Assembly (NCBI GenBank): GCA_950295325.1
Contig: OX485804.1
Location: 38,688,001-38,752,000, forward strand
Direction: 5' to 3'
Length of the DNA stretch: 64,000 nt
Source of the DNA: Polytrichum commune
Taxonomy: Eukaryota; Streptophyta; Polytrichopsida; Polytrichales; Polytrichaceae
Shown piece after piece: positions 13,101 to 23,424 of this stretch. The translations under genes were made by a program, and so were the position numbers. The stretch's first letter is position 1; each line of letters begins with the position of its first letter. Below the pieces are notes generated by a model. It worked only from the letters and a program-made list of their open reading frames with translations, was not told where the DNA came from and did not search any database.

Positions 13101-14656
13101 TTGACCCTGAAATCAAAGGAGACACGCCTGAGGCGGTCGAGTACGTCGGAATGCGGAATTTGCTGGAGAAAGTGAAGCAGCATGGTGGTGTTGGGCTTAG
13201 GGAAGGTCGGACGTTGTTTTCGATTTCGTCGCGCGGTGTGCCGACCGGGCCGGCGTGGGGAGCGTTGGACGACGTCGTCATGGGCGGTGTGAGCGCGAGC
13301 TCGTTGCAATTCGGAGGTGATGGTGAAGGGGGAGCTCCCACGGGGTTGTTCAAGGGTTACGTCTCCACGGACAACAACGGTGGGTTCGCCAGCATCCGGT
13401 CCCGGAACTTCGAGCCCATCGAGGATTTGAGTGCCTACGAAGGATTCGAGCTGCGTATCAAGGGAGATGGGCACCGGTACAAGTTCGTGTATGTCAACTA
13501 ACCTCATCTCCTACATCGATTCCTTTTAGCTCCCCTCCGCGTAAACTGCAACCATCGCAACATCTTTAGCACAAGTCGCACATGTTGCAATCTCTCGCTC
13601 AAATGAAAGTCTTGATTGGGCTCGATCCACATCTTTGATCCCATCCTTGCAGGCGAATAATATCTGAATGAGAAGTTCAGATTCAGCCTGAAATATAAAG
13701 AATGATCAAGCTGAACGATGTTATATTGGACTTCTGCCATTTTTTATTTGTTGAAGTTGACTGCGGATTACATATTAGTCATTCAGGCACGTTTTTATTA
13801 GTCATATGAAATAAACTGACAGTGTGCAAATGTTCGAATTGATTTGCTGGGTTGTCGTTTTAGTTTATGCTTATCAGTAAACCAATGTTGTTTGACCTGC
13901 AGAGTGCGCACAAACACAGACTGGGATGCTGTGGGCTACACGAGCGGCTTCGACACCGTGAAAGGAGAATGGCAATCAATCCGCCTGCCATTTTCGTCAT
14001 TTGTACCAATTTTCAGAGCCAAGACAGTGAAAGACGCGCCACCATTTGACACCAGCAAAATCGCGTCACTACAGTTAATCTACAGCAAGTTTGAGTCTGA
14101 TGGAAAGCTGAACCCCCATTTTGAAGCGGGCCCATTCGAGCTTCCCATCAGCCAAATCAGAACCTACTTGAAGGAGCCCATCACTCCCAATTTTGTCCAC
14201 CTGAGTTCAGGAGGAGTGACGCGGCCCGACAGGCCGGGCTTGGATTTGAGCAAGCAACCTCCGGCGGTGCGCATGAACAAGGAGTTGGGTTACATTCTTA
14301 CTTACAAGCTGAAAGGCGAAGACTTGGTGCGAGAGAGCGGAATTCCTTTCACCATAGTTCGCCCTTGCGCTCTCACAGAGGAACCTGCGGGTGCCGAGCT
14401 TCAATTTGATCAAGGAGATAATATTACTGGTAAAATTTCTAGAGAAGAAGTTGCACGCATCATTGTTTCAGCTTTGTCCTCCCCTGCCGCTTGCGACAAG
14501 ACTTTTGAGGTAAAGAGCACTGTCCCATTCAGCCAACCGTTCACTGTTGATCCTGCTAACCCTCCTGCACCCCGGAGTTATGCGCCTTTCTTTGAGGAAT
14601 TGAAGACAGGGATCACAGGCAAGGAGGCATTGGAGAAAGTGGAGGCGTCCGTGTAG
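10148..14656 (+). CDS. Plastid NAD(P)-binding / CIA30-domain protein, 3 exons, 592 aa
   Basis: Exons: 10148-10254, 12571-13488 and 13903-14656. Together they give 1779 nt and phases match at both junctions. Exon 1 codes a transit-peptide-like segment, MVVRALGAGHLPLS; its assignment is inferred from phase and from its CT-rich leader. Exon 2 contains PWDFGRF..IYFFNGPP, then an NAD(P)-binding Rossmann segment LVTGATGGVGKRV (glycine loop about residues 123-129) and VGPKEGDTAERQKY. The CIA30 domain starts near residue 265 at WGALDDVVMGGVSAS and continues into exon 3 (TDWDAVGYTSGFDT). The C-terminus returns to an SDR-like segment (GIPFTIVRPCALTEEPAGA) and ends ITGKEALEKVEASV. Domain order and length resemble Arabidopsis At4g18810 (about 596 aa), related to HCF173, which supports psbA translation. 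A role in photosystem or organelle RNA/assembly work is family inference. Confidence 0.9.
11520..12480. repeat. Degenerate ~610-bp tandem duplication inside intron 1
   Basis: The segment CATCTTGCAGTCTTTG...TTGTTGAG...CAGATTGCT..ATG at about 11521-11670 recurs at about 12130-12290. Downstream pieces also recur, for example GAAGAATT...AAACATT.TGTTGGACCATATG near 11726, 12312 and 12421. A related piece (TTCTTCAATGATGCGCATAATCTC) near 10620 is inverted relative to 11700. These lie in the 2.3-kb intron 10255-12570. Confidence 0.7.
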
Positions 14657-17600
14657 TCCTAGCAAATGCATACAGCCAAAGATTTTTTCCTTGTACATGT
14701 AAACGAGTTCCATCGATTTTGTACATACAAAAGTGAGTTGTAAAGTGTGCATTAAAAGTTAGTTTCTTTTGTGAGACTCGCAATTGCACATACTGTATGC
14801 ATGTTGAAGTTTGGACCACAAGTTGTGCAGTTAAGTATCTTATTTTTCGTTAAAAGTGACTACTTTGGAGGTTTTTCGTCAAGGAGGAGGCAGATCTGGA
14901 GAAAGTTTGTGGGGGGAAAAGTACGAGTATACTGGATCTAGCTCCAATTTACTATTATAAACTGGCATTGGGGGATTTGAACTGCAAAAGCGGTTATAAG
15001 AAATTTGAGTAAACACGGATTCATGTTAACTCTTGAAGGCCCCAAAGAACCATTATGGACCTCAAGACATCATGCAATGGTGTTCAATGTTACTGAGTGG
15101 TTTTTTTAAGCTGATGATGTCACCAGCTGAAGTGACCTATCTTAAAATTTAAATTAATTATTTTATCAATTGCATTGGCGATATGAGCTCCTCAAAACTA
15201 GGAGCCAATATCTTTTACATATGATGCCCAATTTGGGTGAGGTTTTTTCCCCCCTTAGGACAAGATGACAGTTCTGCACAACTTGACTAAATAGATTTGG
15301 AAACTTTTTAGTGCACATATTGTTTACTCCCAGTCAAAGGGTGAATATCCTAAAATGTCTTCATGTGACCCTTCAACTTTGAGGGTGATGGACTTCATCT
15401 AAATTTCACAAAAGAAAACTCAATTTTCTAGGAGCAACTCATTTGTAGACCACAAATATGGTAAAGTTTCCAGCTATCAAAAATTTATGGCTTGACTAAA
15501 CTGGTCATAAAACAAAGAAAAATTAGAATTCTCTCTAGCCGCCCCCTTGATGAAGGCGATGTTCACATGTCTCTTTGACATAGCAAATGTGATCCGATTG
15601 ACTTCAAATTTTCATAGCAAGAATATATGGTAGTTCAGTTAACATTTGTATGGTTGGAATTTAAGAAATTAGAGTCTTTTGTTGCTACATGGTTGAAATT
15701 TGTAGCACTAGCATTGCCCTTGCCCAAAAAACAAATGTGAAGGTTTAAGCATTTAAAGGTTAATGCGAAGGAGAATAATGCTCCAAAGTGAATTTCATCA
15801 TCGTAGAAGGTCACTAAGACTTTTGCAAGGAGTCCAACTTTCTTGCCCAAGGATGTTGCAAATTATGAAAATCAACTATCTCTAGGAGTTTGGGCAGCAC
15901 CCCAAAGCAAACAAGCTCCAAAGGTGTCATTCGCGTTTAGTATAAGAGATACAAGGCACCCATCATCCAGTCCATGAAGTTTGACCACCTCTAGAGAGGC
16001 ATGATATGAACTCCAAAGTGGACAATTCAAGTTCTCACATGTATGGACTCCAATTGCGTACATGTATGTCTATTTTAATCTAGGCTCCACATCCATTTCC
16101 ATCATCCAAATTAGAAAGAAAGAAAGAAAAAGATTTTACTAGATGCCTCAACTTCAAAACTTCAACTTTGTGACCGTTGGACTCTCTCAAATTTTGTTCA
16201 TATGGAATGATTTTTGTCCCCACACCTTCATTATGGGGTCATGTTGATGACTACATGCAAGTGGCCAATGAAAGCAAGTGTTGATGATAATGGGCTCAAG
16301 TGTCCTTGAAAACGAGGGAGAAATTAAGTTCCATTGCAATGCACCCCCATGCAGTGAAGGGTTAACACTCAAAACAACCAAAACGCATACCCATAGAGGG
16401 AGTTATCGTATATAAGCGCGCCTATCATTTATCCAACATACAAACTTGACCTCCTATACCTTTGTTGTTGATTCATCTCAAATGATCTCGATTAGCCTAA
16501 TTCGTGGTCTTTAATGTGTACATGTCTTGTGCATTATGGTCAGCCGCAATCATTATAAGGCTAACGGGCTCACATCCAAATAGGTGCCTAACACCGGTGT
16601 CTTTTTTTTTATCTTCCCTTTGTTCCCTCAATGGCCCTTAATCAAGGGGAAAGTTTCAAACTTCTTGACATAAATGATTTTGTTAATTTCAAGAATGTTA
16701 TAAAAGTCACACTTCTGCCAATCAAATCAAAGTTAAAGTGATTTTCAACTATACTTAATTTATGATTAATGTTTTTTAAGTACACTTGTAAATGAGATTG
16801 GTGGAGAAAAATGATAATGCTCTTTGTTCCAACCACATGGATGTAGTCTAACATGTATGTCACAACTTTGCTTTGTAAGTCACACCTCTTAATCATGTTT
16901 ACTTTATGATACAAGTTGGGTTCAAGGTCAAAACCCCATTTAATGCTTATGTACATGTAGGACGTGGGTGCATAGAAGGGGTATTAATTATGATTGTGGT
17001 TTACAAAATATACACAGGTTCAGGTGTTATTTTTCTCAACATTTTAGATATATTATGGGTATAATATGCTTTTTGGAAAATTGGACTCGTCCATAGATTT
17101 ACAACAAGTGAATACTTACATAGGAGATTATAGAAAGTTAGGTAGGGCTCAAGCTAGAGATAATCATTCAACACCTTCTAATTTCATCAAATCTATGGAG
17201 AGCTCATTCATCATCAAAGTATTAGTCACCAAGAGTTTATCACTAGGTATCTTAGGAGGGTATATAGAATGTGTCAGAAGATAACAAAGTTAACAAGTGA
17301 GTAGTCTAGTAAAAAGATCCCATTGACCTCATGAATTGATATTCGAATATGGAAACATGGTTATGTGATGTTGGTATCAAAAGTCAAGTGACTTAATGTG
17401 GACTTATGATTTGACCGACCACATCATAATAAACTTGTAAATGATAATTGTGTTAGCTACAATGACATTCATGATAGGAACTAGTGACATCCGATGGATG
17501 AGTGTTGTGAAACCCTCATGTACATCTGGAAGCTTCTAATATATGACAATGGTCCATAGTGATGATTTTAACGTTATGTGATGGTTTCAAGTCTGCCTAC

Positions 17601-17775
17601 TTTACATTTTCTCCAATGCTATGTCAACCACACTTTGGGCTACAAATGTTTAGAGCAAATGTTTAGACAAACCTTTAAAGAATAGTACAAGCCAACTACA
17701 CTCTTGCTTTATCAAGTAAAGCTCCGCCAGTTAGCTTGCCTTGTCAGGGCAAAACTACACTATTTGTGAAAAATA
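14657..17775. other. Intergenic region, no gene recognised
   Basis: This lies downstream of the CIA30-domain gene. The open frames here (for example 15635-15850 and 16642-16956 on the minus strand) are short and show no family resemblance. I saw no structured repeat. Confidence 0.5.
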
Positions 17776-18135
17776 GCAAGGAGGAGGCCCCAGGCTAGAT
17801 CACATCTTCATTCAGCTAGGCCCTGCCCCTCCCATGCCTCTTTCATTGCCCGGTCTCTTTGCCCGCAGCTGCATGGGAACTCTTCCTCCTTGGGAATCAA
17901 TGTGACGATACTTGGGAATAATTCCCAATTTCATTATTTCATAACTTGGGAATAATGAAAATGATGTTAACTTAAATATTTGTAATTGTGACCGGGTATT
18001 GTCACATCGGTTCCCAACAAGGAAGAGATCTCATGCAAGTGTGGGCAAGAAGGTTGGGTAATGGAGGCGTGAAAGGGGCGGGGCTTAGCGGAATGAAGAT
18101 GTGATCTAGCCCAAGGCAAGGAGGAGCCTAGTGTC
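17776..18135. repeat. GC-rich fold-back element with ~140-bp arms
   Basis: The left arm (about 17780-17925) contains GGCTAGATCACATCTTCATT, CCCTGCCCCTCCCATGCCTC and CTTGGGAATC..TGTGACGATAC. The right arm (about 17997-18135) is its reverse complement with roughly 15-20% differences. The centre carries a smaller hairpin around TGGGAATAATTCCCA. No reading frame is convincing. It is probably a non-autonomous DNA transposon; no clean target duplication was found. Confidence 0.7.
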
Positions 18136-18138
18136 CGG

Positions 18139-18480
18139 GGAGATTTTGGAGCATAGTTGGTCCAAATCCTAGTGGTCTTCAATTCCAGATAGTTAAAAGT
18201 TGTGATCTTTTCAAAATTTTCTATATTAATTTGAGCTATATTCCATAGATTCCTCTAAAACGATGGATAATATTCCTAAATTCTTTTTTTGGAACATAAG
18301 AGGCTAGTTTTCCATCAAGTAGAGAGACGATTTCACAGCCGGGAATCGAACCGCCGACCACTCCATTTGATTTGGGTACCTTTCCACTATCATCCAGTAA
18401 TTTAGGGTCATGTCAAACCAACATATTCCTTAAGTCTTGATCTTCAACCGAACAATGTTCATTGGAGGAGCCATCACGAT
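18139..18480. repeat. Dispersed repeat, copy 1 of 2 (partner near 20215-20470)
   Basis: The string GGAGATTTTGGAGCATAGTT..TCC.AATCCTAGTG..TCT..ATTCCA and, further on, CATAGATTCCTCTAAAACGAT recur in the same order at 20220-20370. The copies are diverged, and the partner has an expanded 12-bp repeat at the matching position. Identity of the element is unknown. Confidence 0.5.
18290..18400 (-). mobile_element. Possible tRNA-derived SINE remnant
   Basis: Read on the minus strand, the segment contains GGTTCGATTCCC, close to a Pol III B box, at about 18345. A weak A-box-like TGGATGATAGTGG lies some 50 nt upstream. No target duplication or tail was found, so this could also be a decayed tRNA gene. 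Confidence 0.3.
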
Positions 18481-19563
18481 GACATGAAGGCTCAAACGTG
18501 GTTGGTTGTGGTGTGTTTATGAGGGTTTTGGAGTTAGGAATCTGAAGTCTCCTTTTAAACCAGACCTCTGTAAGAGTCTTGACCGACAAGTAGAAGGTTA
18601 ACCCCTATACAACTTTGGCATGCTCGTAGTACTTATGTAGTCTCTTTTTCAACTGGATGATATGAAGTCTTCATTAAAAAAAAAATTCAAGTCATTTTTA
18701 TGAGCGTAAAGAAGTGTACTAATTGTCGAAGAGAAGAGAGTTATCTTTCAATTCAACGAGTTTTGTGGTCATGAGTTGGTTGTTTTACATAAAACAACTT
18801 CCATGTTTGGTAAGTTTTTGGTGGATGCTTGGTGGTAGTTGGGGAGGTTGAAATGAAGGGCACTCTATATAGGGCCATTGAGGGTCAGATTCAGTTGGCA
18901 TGCCCAGAGGTACTAAAATGAGTTTGACCCTCAATGAACCAAAAAAATAGGTTGTACTGACAGTAAGGTAGGCCCCACCTATTTCAATTTGTAACCTGTT
19001 ATGAACATCTCAAATTAAGGTTTAATAAATGCTGGTCACTTTTTATATGGTTTCAACTAAAATCAACAACCAAGTGAGACATAGCGTCACCTATACGCAC
19101 ACACGGCACGTCCACCATGTAGGGCATTGTGACGGAGACAAGTGAGTGGAGGCTCTAATGCAGGTCGCCAATTTTACACTTTATGAACTATATGAAAGAC
19201 GTTACAAGAAAGTGTGGGATTGCACTCATGGTCGGACCCACATTCTCCCATTTGTGAGGCTTTTAGCAAGGCCATAGACGTCATATTCAGGAAACACTTT
19301 ATCTTGGGCATATCCCATGCAAAAGGTGGGGCATGACTTAAATGGGAAGCACAAACAAATGCCCCTATATGGCCACATGGATTTTGAGATTTTTTGACTA
19401 AGGAATTTTGCATATATTTGAGAACTTCTAGCGTTTGCAGGGCATCTACCATAGTACCATTAAATTCACAACGCTTACCAAACAAGATTGGTTTTCCTAT
19501 ATGAAAATGCGCCGCTATTGGATCAATATTGGTTCGGCTATAAAAAAAGAGATCTAAAATCAA

Positions 19564-19928
19564 CTACACTAAATATGCTACTTAGTATCATATGGTATTT
19601 TATGTCACTATGGTTACTTTTTGGATGACACTTCTTATGAATAAGTGAACAAATACTATATCATGGATGGTGGATGAGTTCATCCATGGGCCAAAACCCT
19701 AACCTTCTCTTGTCAGCAACTTGTGATGAAATGTTGTCATGGATGACAAATGACTTGGCAAGTGACAGAAATTATAACACTGTAAATCTATAATCCCCCA
19801 AAAAATTACAAGGAATGACAAATAACGTTGGGTTAACATTTAACGTTGGTGACGCTATGCCACGGTTTACGATTAGTATCAAGCAAGACAATTAGAGTTG
19901 GGGACGCTAAATATCATATTTAGTGTAG
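19564..19928 (+). mobile_element. MITE copy A, ends CTACACTAAATATG
   Basis: This is a 365-bp element beginning CTACACTAAATATG and ending in the inverse, CATATTTAGTGTAG. A second copy in opposite orientation sits at 31263-31642. Interior matches include GGATGACACTTCTTATGAAT, GATGAGTTCATCCAT, AACATTT..CA and GATTATAGATTTACA. It has no coding capacity. Class is uncertain; the CACTA letters are internal to the inverted repeat and no 3-bp duplication was found. Confidence 0.75.
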
Positions 19929-20320
19929 CATTGCTGCCAGAAAAGACCTCACATGTTGCCATGCGCACACAAAAGTTAAAGTTTTCTATTCATGATTTTT
20001 TTTTTTAAATATTTATTTATTTCCAGAGAAACAAACATGACTGTGATCAACCTTTAATTATCTTCCACACTCTTTAATAGATAACAATATTCCAAGATTA
20101 AAACATGCATGTAGCCTAGACTCGTTTTGCAATCTATAAAGACAATATACAATGAAATGATTCAATATTTAGAAAAAATAGATCTATCCTACATAAATCC
20201 ATGTTCAGCCCACTGCCCAGGAAGTTTTTGGGCATAGTCGGTCAAGATCCTAGTGATTCTAAATCCAACCAATTACATGTTGACATCCTCCGGTTTTGCT
20301 TTATTCATTTGAGGAGGTAT

Positions 20321-20364
20321 ATTCTTCTATAGATTCTTCTATAGATTCTTCTATAGATTCCTCT
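20321..20364. repeat. 12-bp tandem repeat (ATAGATTCTTCT)n
   Basis: There are three to four copies of a 12-bp unit inside the second copy of the dispersed repeat described at 18139-18480. The open frame through it reads Ser-Ser-Ile-Asp repeats, but the frame is short and probably not a gene. Confidence 0.8.
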
Positions 20365-20520
20365 AAAATGATCAGTAATTCTCCTGAAGTCTCCAACTTC
20401 AACCGTTATTTCTCAAACACAACCGGTTCATCTATTGTAACTAACTGCTGGTTCTTCCCGAGCATTGGTTCAGCCTTCAAGGGTAAATGAGAATTTAACA
20501 ATCTAGTTCTCAATTGTCCA

Positions 20521-20960
20521 AGGCATGGTCATGCAAAAACAATAGGACAATCAATCGGTTGCCGAGAGTGACTTATCCTAATCACTATATATATTCGTTA
20601 ATTTGAGACTTTCTCTTGTCTCAAATTAATATATGGACCACAACAACATGGTCTAATGTTTGGGTCGTCCTATCTAAACCATCTTGATATGAGTTCTTAA
20701 TTGGGTTCTTGATATATGAACACCCACTTCAAAGCATTTGCATCTTACAACATTCTCCAATATCTATGTGATTTTATCCATGTTCTTATATTTGTAACTG
20801 TCTCAAAATGCCGAAAAAGTCCCAAATTAACGAATATAGTGATCCTTTTAAGTTGCTTACTCTAGTCTCCAATCAACCAAACAACAAATCAATCATCAAT
20901 CATCAAGCAATAGCCCATACCCCAAATAAAACAACGTTTGTCATTGCATGACCATGCCAA
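20521..20960. repeat. Fold-back element with nested perfect hairpin
   Basis: The left arm (GGCATGGTCATGCA...ATTCGTTAATTTGAGACTTT, about 20521-20615) pairs with the right arm (AAAGTCCCAAATTAACGAAT...TGCATGACCATGCC, about 20815-20960). Within the left side a 12-bp perfect stem, TTAATTTGAGAC/GTCTCAAATTAA, lies at about 20599-20630. It is non-coding. Confidence 0.65.
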
Positions 20961-22444
20961 CATGCAAAGACCACGAATGGCATCACGGGGATGTAGTGTG
21001 CAATTGTTTATTCTTGTAACAATCGACTAATCCAATTTTAAGTATATTTGGACTAACCATTTGTGCAGAGGTACGTGCACTTGTGGGGACAAAAGAAAAC
21101 ATCAAACGAGAATATCAAAAGCAACAACATAAAGGTTCGTAATCTACGTTCGCCAACCACCATGTCTGTGTAGTTGTACAGTCCACTAGTGTATGTGATA
21201 TCGGCAGTTAGAGTGGTCCAAATTCATGCATAAATTCAAATATACTTCAAATCTAGTTGAGAATACCAGATCCACACCAGTAGAAACATGTTAAAAGGGT
21301 TTTAAGATTGAGTGTTAAGAGTTTACACTAAGTGGTGAATCTACTAGTTATGTGTTGCTATTAAATATATAAATATATAAATGTATATATATAATATCAT
21401 TTTTTACCAAGAGAACTTATATCATAATCCTTGATGCATGTATGACGTATGAGATGGTTGGGAAATCCAAAGTCAAGGCCAATGATAGATACTTCCTTAT
21501 CTTAAATGAGAAAAGAATTGATATTCTCGGTAAAAAGATATAGCACCAAGTAACTCGAATGGTATTCCACACTACCGTAGATGTGCCTAATTCGCTTAGT
21601 AACTTTAATTAATCAAAGGTCACATGTATTTTAAAGTGGTATCGGGTTAGGTGTGCTCCAAGAGCGGGTGCTAAAAAGACATGTGAATAAAAGAGATTGG
21701 ACTATGTACTCAAAATATGATAATCATTCTAGGTTCACCAAGCAACATAATTGAGGGGACCTATATGACCCTTTAATGTGGACGAGAATCTTCACTTGAA
21801 TCACAATGAATAAGATATTCCTATTAATATAATCTCTAAAAAATCATGAGGAAAGTGGCTATGGCCATAGTCTAAATTTGCTAAGCATCTTGTACGAATC
21901 GCGTTTTCCTTACCCTAGTAGAAGTGGGCTAGTCACAAAAAATAACCGTTAAAGACCCACATACCATAAAAACCTAGGCCCAATTTCCCTTTGTAATATG
22001 AGGTATTATCCTTACTTTTTCCTAATGCACAGGCCATGTATTTCAGAGTGCATGGCATGGCATTACATTTCTCCAACCAATCGAATTCATTGAAATCCAT
22101 CCTTGGATATTTACATTTGGTAATGCATGAGGGGGGATTGCATTACCTATTTATTGGCTCTGGCCTATGGGAGGGAGACCTAGGGATGGTGTCTACAATG
22201 GTCCAAAGTTTGGCAACCAACCACATACAGTGTTAGTAACTCACTCTTCAAGTGGAGTCCAGTTGCTCAAGTGACCGTTGATCGATGTAAAGTGGTTTCT
22301 ATAATGAGCCAAAGTTGGGTCTTGGTAGGACAACCTAGCCACATGTGCAAAATCATGCTAGTGCATAGCACTCTTCCAACTGCACACTGATTATGCCTAG
22401 CTATTAGAGCGCGTTACTATTCAGAGATACATGGTGCACTAACG
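20961..22444. other. Intergenic region with one fold-back-family arm
   Basis: Only one structured piece was seen: a diverged arm near 21670-21830 (GAGATTGGACTATGTACTC...GAATCTTCACTT) of the fold-back family found at 7341-7920. An AT-dinucleotide-rich patch lies near 21360-21395. No gene was recognised. Confidence 0.45.
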
Positions 22445-22660
22445 TCTTAATCAGGAGTTCGATTTTGACTAATGCAAGCTTGATAGGTTATTTGGACATT
22501 ATATAGAACATAAATGCCTCTGCTTGATGAAACATTATATTCTCATTAAATCCGAATAGCAACACGCATTAATTGGGATAATGCGTGTAGCCATTCATGT
22601 TCTCTAATGTCCGAATAATATTCAAACTTACATTAGTGAAAAGTGAACTCCTGATTAAGA
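22445..22660. mobile_element. Fold-back MITE in the permease promoter region
   Basis: This 216-bp element has ends TCTTAATCAGGAGTTC and GAACTCCTGATTAAGA, perfect inverted repeats. The match extends inward imperfectly through ACTAATG..AG.TTGA and GGACATTA..GAACAT. The centre is a second hairpin, CACGCATTA/TAATGCGTG. The right end is 318 bp upstream of the amino acid permease ATG. No coding capacity. Confidence 0.8.
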
Positions 22661-22977
22661 GTAATTGGGATAATCAGTTCAGCTTGTTAACTTGTTAACT
22701 TAAGAAGCGTAAGTGGCGTGGTTCCCCCATGTCATGGCATGCAGGGACGGCTAGTGGCGTCGCCGCGACGCGGAGAGCGACTGCCTGATGACTCAGTGGT
22801 ACTTCGATCGATGCTTCCATCCTCGCAAACTACAAACACCGGGGCTCTCGAGGGGAAGATCGAGCTCCCATTTTGTGAGCAACCTTCTGCAATCACAGCT
22901 TCATCCTTGCTTGCGTCCGCCCGCCCGGCCGCCACTATCGGTGTTGTGTTGTTGCTGCTGCTGCTTGTACAGATCAG

Positions 22978-23379
22978 ATGTCGACGAAGGCGAGATGGGA
23001 AGCTGAGCACAAAGCTCCTGAAGTTACCATGCCGGTCTATGAAGATGACAGCATGGTGGACGACGACGGCAAACCTCGCCGTGTAGGCAAGGAGCTTTCC
23101 TTTTCTCCCCTGCACCTGCGTTGCGTGTGCGTTGCGTTGCGTTGAGTTGAGTTGAGTTGAGCCGAGTCGGATTGGATGGTTGCAAGAAGAAGAACAAACG
23201 ACGTGGAATCGGGAAGTCGGTAATTCGTTTGGTCATGTACGGGGTATACTGCATGCGGCATCCGGCGCTTCCAAGCATAATATTGCACTCGTCGATCACT
23301 CGTCGACATAAACTATAGTGGTTCAATTTGCACATGAAATGTTGTGCATCGTCATGCATGCGTGCGCGCGCGCGCGCGC

Positions 23380-23424
<45 letters not shown>

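Noticed and set aside
12263-13507. 414-aa open frame on the minus strand
   Set aside because: It lies antisense to the CIA30-gene exon 2, whose plus-strand frame has clear domains; the minus frame is a GC-rich shadow without family features.
19564-19928. CACTA transposon identity for the CTACACTAAATATG element
   Set aside because: The inverted match extends outside CACTA and no 3-bp duplication flanks either copy.
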